Positions 15,038-23,134 of a stretch of 29,136 bases of DNA are shown here, one piece after another. The position numbers and the translations under genes are program-made. The notes under the pieces are model-generated. The model did no database searches. It was not told the origin of the DNA and was given only the letters and a program-made list of their open reading frames with translations. Each line of letters opens with the position of its first letter. Position 1 is the first letter of the stretch. This DNA is from Bacteroidetes bacterium UBA6183 (lineage in GTDB: Bacteria; Bacteroidota; Bacteroidia; UKL13-3): positions 1-29,136 of the forward strand of contig DITN01000053.1 of NCBI GenBank assembly GCA_002422865.1, given 5' to 3'.

Positions 15038-15622
15038 TTACTCTAAATTGGTTACACCACCACTTACTATAAATTTCATGACATCGGTTGAGTTGCCATC
15101 AAATGGTTTCACCTTGTTTTTATCAACCAAAAATAGGTTACCGCTAAAGGCATACGAGTGCGGAAAATAAACACCACACATGCCCGGTAAATTTAATGAA
15201 GAAAGGTCGCTTTGTGTAATAAAACCGGGCTTGTAAATGCCTTGCGACATTTCAACCAAGACAGGAGAATTGAACTTCTTTTTATCGCCCACAAAGGCTT
15301 CCATAAAGTCTTTTACACTGGTGTAAATTATTTTTACGAAAGGAATTTTTGACAGCACATCATCCATTAAACTAAACAAGGGTTTAGTAATTAAACTGCT
15401 GCCTATAAATCCTAAAACCGTAATGGAAGTAATTACAATTAAAAAACCAACTGCCGGTATACCCACATTTACATAATCGTCAAGCGTTATTACAATACTG
15501 CGCACAATACTAAATGTAACAGCAAAGGGTAATACGATTAACAAACCACGTAAAAAGTAGTTGATTAGTTTGGCCAAACGTTGGCGCAGGTTTATTTTAA
15601 TTTTATCTTTTGTAGCTCCCAT
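15038..15622 (-). CDS. DUF502 family membrane protein
   Basis: The 194-residue protein has two membrane helices (about 21-44 and 55-80), the second followed by GFIGSSLITKPLFSLMDDVLSKIPFVKIIYTSVKDF, the conserved core of DUF502. The C-terminal part contains GVYFPHSYAFSGNLFLVDKNKVKPF, also typical. Biochemical function is unknown. The start ATG is separated from the dnaX stop by one base (TAA-C-ATG), so the two genes are co-transcribed and probably translationally linked. Such linkage to a replication gene is common gene packing and need not reflect a shared function. Confidence 0.85.
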   Translation of the reverse strand: MGATKDKIKINLRQRLAKLINYFLRGLLIVLPFAVTFSIVRSIVITLDDYVNVGIPAVGFLIVITSITVLGFIGSSLITKPLFSLMDDVLSKIPFVKIIYTSVKDFMEAFVGDKKKFNSPVLVEMSQGIYKPGFITQSDLSSLNLPGMCGVYFPHSYAFSGNLFLVDKNKVKPFDGNSTDVMKFIVSGGVTNLE

Positions 15623-15623
15623 G

Positions 15624-17434
15624 TTATTCTAAATCTAATGCCAGTAATTTACGTAAATCGTTAAGCAGCGGATTACTTTCGGCCATTACATCAAATTTTT
15701 CTTCGGCTGTAAATGCACGTTTATAGGCTACCGAGCTGATCACTTTAATTACAATATCAAACTTGGTGTTTTTTAATTTCTTACGTAAAAATGGAATCGC
15801 ATTAATACGTTCCTCTTCAAACATTTCACTTTCGTGTTGCGAGGCAAGCACCACCACAACGGTTCCATCATGTTGTAATTCCCAAGTTGCGTTGCGGAAA
15901 ATAACCCAAAGGCTCATTTTTTTATCGGCTTCAATTTGAGCCAAATACTCACCCCAAACACGTCCAAATGATTCGGTTGTAATGGGCACGTCTTCGTCTT
16001 TTACAACTGCAATTTCTTCGGCTCTGTTTTCTTCTTGCTTTTCAGCTTCCTGTTTTTTGTTTAAGGCAATTTGTTGTTTTAACTTCTCAATACTGCTTAA
16101 ACCTGTTTTAGGGAGAGGTGGAGGTGGCACATTAGCTTTAGGTGCAACAGTTTCAGGTATTTCTGATACTACTTGCGTAAGGTTATTTATCGTGGGGGAA
16201 ACAGCTGTTTTTACTTCAACCGCGTTTTCAACTAAGGGTGTTTGAACTGCAACTTTTGGAGCAGTAACTGAAACCTGAGTTGTTAAAGGTTGATTACCGT
16301 TATGGGCTAGGATTTTTTTTTTAGTGCGGCTGCATCAAGCACCGTTTGTATGTGGCAAAGTTTCATTAATGCGAGCTCCACATGTAAGCGTGGGTTCTTA
16401 CTCGACTTATATTCGAGTTCACATTTATTAAGTAGGTTTAAGGCGTTTAATAAAAGCCCCTGGCTGCATTGCGCTGATTGCGACATGAATTTTTGTGCAA
16501 CACTTTGTGCTACTTCCAACAACTTTACGGTGTTCTGATGTTTGCACATCATGAGGTTACGCAGGTGATCGGAAAAGCCACTTAAAAAATGTTGTGCATC
16601 AAATCCGTTGGTTAACACTTCATCAAACAATACCAACATATTGGGTAAATCGTTGGCCATCATAAAATCAACCGCACGGAAATAATAATCGTAATCAAGA
16701 ATATTTAAATTCATGATTACATCTTTATAGGTAATGTTTTTACCACTAAAACTTACAATCCTATCGAAAATAGAAAGGGCATCACGCATGGCACCATCCG
16801 CTTTTTGGGCAATTACATGCAACGCTTCTTCTTCGGCTGTAATACCTTCACTTGCGCAAATTTTACGCAATTGGGTTACCGCACTTTCAATACTAATTCT
16901 ATGGAAATCAAAAACCTGACAACGAGATAAAATAGTAGGTAAAATTTTATGACGCTCGGTGGTGGCTAAAATAAACTTGGCGTATGATGGTGGTTCTTCT
17001 AATGTTTTAAGAAATGCGTTAAAAGCCGCAGAGCTTAACATGTGCACCTCATCAATAATGTATATCTTATATTTGGCTCCTTGCGGTGCATAACGCACCT
17101 GGTCAACCAAACCTCTTATGTCTTCAACACTGTTATTACTGGCCGCATCAAGCTCATAAATATTAAAACTGGCATTACCATTAAATGCTTTACAGCTATC
17201 GCACTCATTACATGCTTCAAAATCGGCTCCTATGTTTTGGCAGTTTATGGTTTTGGCTAAGATACGCGCACAAGTGGTTTTGCCCACACCACGCGGACCA
17301 CAGAATAAAAAAGCATGCGCCAAGTGATTGTTCTTAATCGCATTTTTTAAGGTGTGGGTGATGTGCTCCTGTCCAATTACGCTATCAAAAGTTCCCGGCC
17401 TATATTTTCGTGCCGAAACCACAAAATTTTCCAT
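15624..17434 (-). CDS. dnaX: DNA polymerase III clamp-loader subunit gamma/tau, with frameshift at A10
   Basis: The zero frame (17434-16307) encodes 375 residues. It has Walker A G46PRGVGKTT, the zinc cysteines C65/C75/C78/C81, Walker B IIDE129VHM, and SRC in ILSRCQVF: the AAA+ clamp-loader part. At 16322-16313 the minus strand has ten A; the zero frame reads CTA AAA AAA AAA TCC TAG and stops. Slipping back one base at the run opens a frame with no stop to 15624. It adds 229 residues: a Pro/Val-rich linker and a C-terminal domain ending KLLALDLE, typical of Bacteroidota DnaX. The full product would be 603 residues. Two products fit the tau and gamma forms known in E. coli (ribosomal -1 shift) and Thermus (polymerase slippage on A9). 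A homopolymer sequencing error is the main alternative. Confidence 0.85.
16313..16322 (-). promoter_or_regulatory. A10 slippage site in dnaX
   Basis: Ten consecutive A on the coding strand are followed by TCC TAG in the zero frame. A -1 slip, or one extra A in the transcript, joins the clamp-loader domain to the downstream open frame. I see no strong downstream hairpin, which favours transcriptional slippage as in Thermus over a structured ribosomal frameshift. Confidence 0.65.
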
Positions 17435-17623
17435 GCCGCTAATTTATCATTTAATACCAAACCTTTCATACATGTGGATGAATTGTTTGTAGTTGGGATA
17501 GAGGAAATTAATGGTTTTATGACATGGTTAAGTTGTATTATTTGCCAATAAACAATTGTTCTTTTCTTAATTAAAGATAAATACCTCCAATACAATTGCT
17601 GATTTAACATGTCCGAACATGCT

Positions 17624-18661
17624 TTACTCGCTAAAAACAACTTTTTCGCTTTTTTTCATTTGGGCATCAACTGCTTTATAGGCAATTTCTGATAAGTCTT
17701 TTATGATTTTCTCTTTGTGTTCGCGGGTGTCTCCGCGGGTCATCACACCTAAAATATAGGGCTTGCCGGTGTAGTAAACAATCCCAAAATGGTGCAATTG
17801 CAATGTGTTGCGCTTACCTTTTTCATCAAACACATCACGCTCACCATATTTGTGAGCAACTTGGTATTGAGTTGGAATAGCCGCTCTGATTCCACCTTTG
17901 TAATTGGCTTGTGCTAACAATTGCAATGCCTTTTCCGACATAGGTTTGCTTAAAAAAGAGGCATTGTATAAAATCCTAAAAACAGCTGCATACCTCAATA
18001 CAGATACAAAATTGGTATGGCTATCAGCAGCACTGGTATGATTAAGATTTAGTTCTTTCTCGGTACGCATAATATTGTCTATACCAATAAATTTAGCCAA
18101 CAATAAGGTGGCAGCATTGTCGGAGTATACAATCATGTGTTTTAAGTATTCATCAACTGTGTAGTATTCTTTATCAGTTTTCGAGAAACCACTCTCTTCA
18201 TCAACTCCACTAAAGTTAGATTTAACGTATTGAATACGTGTGCCCAATAAATCCGGCTTTATTTCGGCCGCTTTTAAAACACTTATCAAAACCGGTACTT
18301 TCATTAAACTGGCCGGACTAAACAATTCTTTTTCGTTTACACCAATTGTAATTCCATTGTTTAAATCCCTGAAATAAAAAGAAATGTGTAAATCGGAGCT
18401 TGTCTTGAGTGCATTTGTGATGTATTGATTGACTTCATTTTTGAAAGTTTTTAATTCTCGCATGTCTATTTTTGTTGGGTCGATGCAAGTTAGAATGGGG
18501 TTGGTATAAGTAGCATCTGCATACCTATTTAATGTCTCGTCTTTATTGGGTTGATGAGCCGTTAAAGTTTGTTTCCCAACAGAAAAACGTCCGATAAAAA
18601 AAACACCTATTACTGCGATGACAAAAATAGCTACCGTTTTAAAATTTGGTTTGTTTAACAT
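17624..18661 (-). CDS. Class A beta-lactamase-fold serine hydrolase, membrane-anchored
   Basis: The N-terminus has a signal anchor (residues 8-24). The catalytic domain shows S118LMK121 (the SxxK nucleophile/base), S180DN182, and K271YG273 at the place of the KTG triad; KYG is unusual. E201KELN205 resembles the ExxLN omega-loop motif of class A enzymes, though alignment here is uncertain. Proteins of the PF13354 type include true beta-lactamases and D,D-peptidase-like enzymes. With a membrane anchor and no dedicated regulator (no BlaI/BlaR-like gene here), I would not assume antibiotic resistance. It should act in the periplasm. The gene is single, 189 bp upstream of dnaX on the same strand. 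Confidence 0.75.
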   Translation of the reverse strand: MLNKPNFKTVAIFVIAVIGVFFIGRFSVGKQTLTAHQPNKDETLNRYADATYTNPILTCIDPTKIDMRELKTFKNEVNQYITNALKTSSDLHISFYFRDLNNGITIGVNEKELFSPASLMKVPVLISVLKAAEIKPDLLGTRIQYVKSNFSGVDEESGFSKTDKEYYTVDEYLKHMIVYSDNAATLLLAKFIGIDNIMRTEKELNLNHTSAADSHTNFVSVLRYAAVFRILYNASFLSKPMSEKALQLLAQANYKGGIRAAIPTQYQVAHKYGERDVFDEKGKRNTLQLHHFGIVYYTGKPYILGVMTRGDTREHKEKIIKDLSEIAYKAVDAQMKKSEKVVFSE

Positions 18662-18851
18662 ACACGCAATTAATAGCTTTTGAATTAAAGCCGCATGAAA
18701 ACTTGTTAATATATTCTTAACGAGAAATGATAAATGAGGTTCAGCTTTTATCAGCCCACCAAATTAAATTACTTTGTAATTATTTTAATCCGAATAATGT
18801 ACTATGCAAAGGATTTAATAAATTTACCACCATTACAAATACATATGATTA

Positions 18852-19625
18852 ATGATTAAAAAAATTGTATCCGCTTTAGTACTCGGTTTTATGTTTACTG
18901 TGGCTACAAAGGCCCAGCAAACCAATCGTTTTGTGCCTTCTGTTTTGGTTGAGTTTTATACCTCAGAAGGTTGCAGCAGTTGTCCGCAAGCAGATGCTTT
19001 TGCCATGCAAATCAGGGCCATTGCCGATTCTTCAAAACTTCAGGTATATACCATCGATTATCATGTTGACCTTTGGAACCAATCGGGTTGGGTAGATCCT
19101 TTTTCAGATTCGATGTATACCAAGCGCCAAGAAATGATGGCCTTGGCCAACAACCAACGCGCCATGTTTACACCCATGGTATTCGTAAATGGTAAAGGAG
19201 CATTACCTGCAGGTGCAAAAAATGAAGTAGGGAAATTAATAGAGAACTTTACCCGTAAACCATCAGAACATTATTTGTTGATGTCTGCATCGTGGAGTCC
19301 TGAAAGTAAAACCCTGTTGTTTAATTATGAAATAAAAGGGGAAACAGATAGCTTGGAAGTATTTTTTGTATTGGTACAAAGAGAAGCAACAAGCATACCT
19401 AACGCGGGAGAGAACAAAGACATTAAACTGAGTCACCATAACGTGGTGCGTAAAATAGCCAGCAGCGATAAAGTTACCGCAAATGGAACTGTGCCCATGT
19501 TATTATCTGTTCCTAATGTTGACTTCGATAAATATGCGGTGATTGGTTTTATACAACACAAACGTAGCAAACAAATTTTAGCAAGTCAAGTGTTAGAGTT
19601 TAACCAACGTCAAGAAACCAAGTAG
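18852..19625 (+). CDS. Secreted DUF1223 thioredoxin-fold protein
   Basis: A signal peptide (MIKKIVSALVLGFMFTVATKAQQ) leads to VLVEFYTSEGCSSCPQAD, with the C41SSC44 pair of the DUF1223 family, and on to YHVDLWNQSGWVDPFSD and GKGALPAGA. The family has a thioredoxin-like fold and is exported; the CxxC suggests a redox role in the periplasm, but no substrate is known. Length (257) fits the family. It ends just before a perfect palindromic terminator shared with the convergent dioxygenase gene. Confidence 0.85.
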   Translation: MIKKIVSALVLGFMFTVATKAQQTNRFVPSVLVEFYTSEGCSSCPQADAFAMQIRAIADSSKLQVYTIDYHVDLWNQSGWVDPFSDSMYTKRQEMMALANNQRAMFTPMVFVNGKGALPAGAKNEVGKLIENFTRKPSEHYLLMSASWSPESKTLLFNYEIKGETDSLEVFFVLVQREATSIPNAGENKDIKLSHHNVVRKIASSDKVTANGTVPMLLSVPNVDFDKYAVIGFIQHKRSKQILASQVLEFNQRQETK

Positions 19626-19642
19626 TATTTCAAAAATAAAAA

Positions 19643-19674
19643 AAGCCGCACCAATTAATTGGTGCGGCTTTTTT
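19643..19674. terminator. Bidirectional intrinsic terminator
   Basis: A perfect palindrome, arms AAGCCGCACCAATT (19643-19656) and AATTGGTGCGGCTT (19657-19670), has an A-run before and a T-run after. It serves both convergent genes, the DUF1223 gene (plus) and the dioxygenase gene (minus). Confidence 0.9.
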
Positions 19675-19692
19675 ATGTATTCGTTGTTGTTT

Positions 19693-20220
19693 TTAAACAA
19701 AACGTGGGTCGCTTTCCATTACATGACTACATTTTTTGCAGGTACGTAATTCTTCACTACCATAATAAGTTTTAAAGCGAGGTAAAAAGTCTTTTTCTAT
19801 GTCGTGTAACTCAAAATAATCGGCATGAAGCGGGTGGTTACATTTTTCGCAAAACCACAACAAGCCATCTTTAAATCCTTTACCAGCACGTATGCGCTCA
19901 ATTACTAAGCCGATAGAGCCTTCTGTGCGTACAGGAGAGTGTGGTATTTTAGGCGGACATAAAAACATATCACCAGGACCTAATTGAATATCACGTGGAG
20001 CACCATCTTCTTGAATACGCACCGTGATGTTACCTTCTAGCTGGTAAAATAACTCTTCTGTTTCGTTGTAGTGATAATCTTTACGGGCATTTGGTCCACC
20101 TACAATCATCACAATATAATCTGTTCCTTCCGGATATAAGTTTTTATTGGCTACAGGTGGTTTTAATAAATGACGGTTTTCGTCAATCCACTTTTGTAAA
20201 TTAAAAGGCGCTCTAATCAT
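19693..20220 (-). CDS. nbaC: 3-hydroxyanthranilate 3,4-dioxygenase
   Basis: The 175-residue cupin opens the ring of 3-hydroxyanthranilate with O2, giving the precursor of quinolinate in the kynurenine route to NAD or in tryptophan breakdown. The non-haem iron ligands are H50, E56 (HYNETEELFYQLEG) and H94 (PPKIPHSPVR). The C-terminal rubredoxin-like iron site of the bacterial enzymes is present as C124EKC127 and C161KKC164. Length and order match the bacterial type (174 residues in Cupriavidus). No other kynurenine genes are in the window. A good promoter lies at 20245-20274, giving a leader of roughly 18 nt. Confidence 0.93.
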   Translation of the reverse strand: MIRAPFNLQKWIDENRHLLKPPVANKNLYPEGTDYIVMIVGGPNARKDYHYNETEELFYQLEGNITVRIQEDGAPRDIQLGPGDMFLCPPKIPHSPVRTEGSIGLVIERIRAGKGFKDGLLWFCEKCNHPLHADYFELHDIEKDFLPRFKTYYGSEELRTCKKCSHVMESDPRFV

Positions 20221-20244
20221 AATATTGCGTTGTTAAATCATTGG

Positions 20245-20274
20245 CAAATTAACACGTTCAAATAGCAATTACAA
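20245..20274 (-). promoter_or_regulatory. Promoter of the dioxygenase gene
   Basis: On the minus strand TTG (20274-20272), a 19-base spacer and TTAATTTG (20252-20245; 7 of 8 matches to TAnnTTTG) stand 25 bases before the start codon. Confidence 0.65.
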
Positions 20275-20346
20275 GGTGGTATAATATTTAATCTTAATTA
20301 TTGGGTTTGATGAAACACGAAACCATGAACCGATTACTTTCCCTTT

Positions 20347-21609
20347 CTAATACCCATACTTCTCTTTCCAACGATGTTTTAAAAACGTACGTTGTTCGTT
20401 TTCGCGGGCGTTATCACCGGGCTCGTAAAAAGAGTTACCAATTAAACCGTCCGGTAAAAACTCAACAGCTACAAAGTTATTTTCAAAATCGTGGGCGTAT
20501 TTGTAATCTTTACCATAACCCAATTCGTTCATTAATTTGGTTGGTGCATTGCGTAAATGTAAAGGTACAGGTAATTGCCCGGTTTTACTTACCAGTTCCA
20601 TGGCCTGATTAATGGCTTTGTATGATGCATTGCTTTTAGGGCTGCAGGCTAAATAGGTGGCACACTGACTTAAAATAATGCGCGCCTCAGGCATACCGAT
20701 AATGTTTACTGAAGCAAATGTTTGGTTGGCAATAAGCAATGCATTGGGGTTTGCGTTGCCAATGTCTTCACTGGCTAATATCAACATTCTGCGTGCTATA
20801 AACTTCACATCTTCGCCACCTGCAAGCATTCGTGCCAACCAATACACCGCACCATTTGGGTCGCTACCACGTATTGATTTGATAAAAGCTGAAATGATGT
20901 TGTAATGTGCTTCGCCACTTTTATCGTGTAAAGCTATGTTTTGTTGTAAGGTATCTTTTACCAGTTTATTGGTAATGTTTATTTCTTGTTCAGGTTGATT
21001 GGCCAGTATTTCTAGTATGTTTAATAACTTACGCGCATCACCTCCAGAAAACAAAAACAAGGCTTCGTGTTCAATCAAAGTTATTTGTTTTTGCTTCAAT
21101 ACCTCATCTTCGGCAATGGCTTGTTGGGTAATTTTGGTCAATGCATCAACATCCAATTCCTTTAAAATATAAACCTGACATCTTGATAGTAATGCATTGT
21201 TTACTTCAAACGAAGGATTTTCGGTGGTAGCACCAATCAACACAATACGTCCGCTTTCTACTGCACCTAATAACGCATCCTGCTGGCTTTTATTAAACCT
21301 ATGAATCTCATCCAAAAACAAAAGCACCTTACCCAGAGTTTTGGCATCTTCAATAACCTTACGTACCTCGGCTACACCGGCACTAATGGCACTTAGTTGG
21401 TAAAACTGTAACCCCAATTCATTACCAATAATGCGTGCAAGGGTGGTTTTACCAACGCCCGGAGGTCCCCAAAAAATGATGCTCGGAATGTTTTTGGCAT
21501 CAATGGCTTTTCGCAATGGAGCATCAGGTCCGGTTAGGTGTTCTTGACCAATGTATTGTTGCAGGTTTTTCGGCCTAACGCGTTCAGCCAGAGGTTTATA
21601 AGTGTTCAT
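20347..21609 (-). CDS. rarA: Replication-associated recombination AAA+ ATPase RarA (MgsA)
   Basis: This AAA+ protein is related to clamp loaders and acts at stalled replication forks and DNA ends. Walker A is G48PPGVGKTT, Walker B LLFLD100EIHR, sensor 1 GATTENPSF, and the SRC-like arginine finger lies in ALLSRCQVY. The C-terminal half has KSIRGSDPNGAVYWLARMLAGGEDVKFIARRM and the tetramerisation region of the MgsA family. Length (420) fits. Its start is only 25 bp from the likely start of the divergent RlpA gene, so the two promoters must overlap each other or the neighbouring coding sequence. Confidence 0.95.
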   Translation of the reverse strand: MNTYKPLAERVRPKNLQQYIGQEHLTGPDAPLRKAIDAKNIPSIIFWGPPGVGKTTLARIIGNELGLQFYQLSAISAGVAEVRKVIEDAKTLGKVLLFLDEIHRFNKSQQDALLGAVESGRIVLIGATTENPSFEVNNALLSRCQVYILKELDVDALTKITQQAIAEDEVLKQKQITLIEHEALFLFSGGDARKLLNILEILANQPEQEINITNKLVKDTLQQNIALHDKSGEAHYNIISAFIKSIRGSDPNGAVYWLARMLAGGEDVKFIARRMLILASEDIGNANPNALLIANQTFASVNIIGMPEARIILSQCATYLACSPKSNASYKAINQAMELVSKTGQLPVPLHLRNAPTKLMNELGYGKDYKYAHDFENNFVAVEFLPDGLIGNSFYEPGDNARENEQRTFLKHRWKEKYGY

Positions 21610-21634
21610 GCCTAAAAATGTGTATATTGCGCCA

Positions 21635-22108
21635 ATGTTTCATCAAATTAAGTACAAAATAAGCATACTCGTTTTATTGCTTGGTGTATTTTATTTTTGG
21701 GTTGATGCCCAAACGCAAGACACACCAAGGATAACAGATTTCGCTTTGTCTATTCCTACAGATTCGGTGAAACCCCAACCGATTAAAAAGTTTAAACAAA
21801 CCGGTATAGCCTCTTATTACGCTAAAAAGTTTAATGGTAGGCGCACTGCCAGTGGCGAACGTTATAGCGGTAAAAAGTTAACTGCTGCACACCGTACCTT
21901 ACCATTTGGTACATTGGTTCGTGTGGCCGATGCTAAAACGGGCAAATGGCTTGTGGTTCGTATAAACGATCGTGGTCCTTACAACCGTAAACGCATAATT
22001 GATTTAAGTTATGAAGCTGCCAGACAGCTAGGCATAACCAAAGGAGCCGGATTGTTAAAAGTTAAAATCAGGGTAGTGGAGTGGCCGGAAGGTTACAAGC
22101 CTAACTAG
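21635..22108 (+). CDS. rlpA: RlpA-like double-psi beta-barrel protein
   Basis: From ATG 21635 the protein has a signal peptide (MFHQIKYKISILVLLLGVFYF..VDAQ) and a double-psi beta-barrel: GIASYYAKKFNGRRTASGE, then HRTLPFGTLVRV, then VVRINDRGPYN and IIDLSYEAARQLG. RlpA proteins bind or cut glycan strands that lack peptide stems, often at the septum. The Asp in NDRGPY, needed in E. coli-type enzymes, is present. No SPOR domain is visible. A GTG at 21602 would extend the frame into the divergent rarA start and place charged residues before the signal, so ATG 21635 is preferred. The protein has 157 residues. Confidence 0.9.
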   Translation: MFHQIKYKISILVLLLGVFYFWVDAQTQDTPRITDFALSIPTDSVKPQPIKKFKQTGIASYYAKKFNGRRTASGERYSGKKLTAAHRTLPFGTLVRVADAKTGKWLVVRINDRGPYNRKRIIDLSYEAARQLGITKGAGLLKVKIRVVEWPEGYKPN

Positions 22109-22114
22109 TTAAAC

Positions 22115-23083
22115 TTACTTCACACTTGCGCGCTTAAGCCTGTCGTTTATGGCTTTGCCTAAACCTTCATCCGGAAACTTTTCGGCTAATATTACATCTA
22201 CATCTAACGCATCAACCAAACGCATTACTGCAAATAACTTTTGTGCCGCTTCTGCTAAATTACCTGTGGGCGACAACACAAATTGTAAATGTTGTTCAAC
22301 TTGCGGATAGTCTGTTTTAAAAGAAATTACGGCAGTTTTTTGGGGGTTGAATTGGTCGAAATATTTCGAAGGGTTATCATGTATCAGCAGATGTTTGGTG
22401 GCGTAATGCCTGGCCAACTGACCAGGGGCAACGGGGTTATCGGTTAAAATATCTTCACCGGCCTCACCGGGTTTATCAATTACTTTTCCAATCACTTGTT
22501 CAATTTGCTCCAAAGTGATTCCACCATGACGAAGCAGGGTAGGTGTATCATCTAAAAAACTAATAATGGTAGATTCTACACCAACAGCGCAAGCTCCACC
22601 ATCTAGTATATAAGGTAATGTATCGCCCAATTGTTGGTTTACATGTTGTGCAGTGGTTGGACTAACATAGCCACTTGGGTTGGCACTTGGCGCTGCCAAA
22701 GGAAAATCAAGTTTACTTAATAAATCTAACGTAAGTGGATGGTTTGGAATTCGTACCGCCACGGCTTGTGTTCCGGCAGTAACAATATCTGGTATGATGT
22801 GGCTTTTAGGTATGACATAAGTTAACGGACCGGGAGAAAAAAACTCAGCCAATTGCAACATTTTATCAGGCAAGTTTAAACCCCAATCTTGTAGGCGGTT
22901 TAGGTTGTTGGTATGAATAATAAGCGGGTTAAACGAAGGACGATTTTTAACCGCAAATATTTGTGCAACCGCATCGGGATTAAACGCATTTGCTGCCAAA
23001 CCATAAACAGTTTCGGTAGGTATGGCCACCAATTGCCCTTGTTGTAAAAATGTAATCGCAGTTTGTAAGTCGGTTCCAACCAT
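22115..23083 (-). CDS. sua5: L-threonylcarbamoyladenylate synthase (Sua5/TsaC, long form)
   Basis: The enzyme makes threonylcarbamoyl-AMP for the t6A37 modification of ANN-decoding tRNAs. The YrdC-like domain shows PTETVYGLAANAF, KNRPSFNPLIIH, SANPSGYVSPT and DGGACAVGVESTI. A C-terminal Sua5 domain follows (about 200-320), so this is the long form. The frame is open to a GTG at 23113, but that start would lie inside a strong hairpin that terminates the upstream gene, so ATG 23083 (322 residues) is chosen. It lies downstream of the NtrC-like regulator on the same strand but is probably separated from it by that hairpin. Confidence 0.92.
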   Translation of the reverse strand: MVGTDLQTAITFLQQGQLVAIPTETVYGLAANAFNPDAVAQIFAVKNRPSFNPLIIHTNNLNRLQDWGLNLPDKMLQLAEFFSPGPLTYVIPKSHIIPDIVTAGTQAVAVRIPNHPLTLDLLSKLDFPLAAPSANPSGYVSPTTAQHVNQQLGDTLPYILDGGACAVGVESTIISFLDDTPTLLRHGGITLEQIEQVIGKVIDKPGEAGEDILTDNPVAPGQLARHYATKHLLIHDNPSKYFDQFNPQKTAVISFKTDYPQVEQHLQFVLSPTGNLAEAAQKLFAVMRLVDALDVDVILAEKFPDEGLGKAINDRLKRASVK

Positions 23084-23084
23084 A

Positions 23085-23121
23085 ATATAAAGCCCTAACG
23101 GAGCCAAAGGCACCGTTAGGG
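23085..23121 (-). terminator. Hairpin after the NtrC-like regulator gene
   Basis: Arms CCCTAACGG (23121-23113, minus strand) and CCGTTAGGG (23101-23093) extend inward by GCC/GGC. The stem is followed by a short T-rich CTTTATATTAT directly before the Sua5 start. The poor T-tract makes it a leaky terminator or attenuator. Confidence 0.65.
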
Positions 23122-23134
23122 TTTTGCAAATGTA

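Noticed and set aside
15624..16130. Separate 168-residue gene starting at GTG 16130.
   Set aside because: The same frame is open further upstream to the A10 run and continues the DnaX C-terminal domain, so it is the tau extension and not its own gene.
17435..17623. Minus-strand open frame 17377-17640 between the beta-lactamase-like gene and dnaX.
   Set aside because: It overlaps the dnaX start in another frame and shows no recognisable protein features; the gap is better read as the dnaX upstream region.
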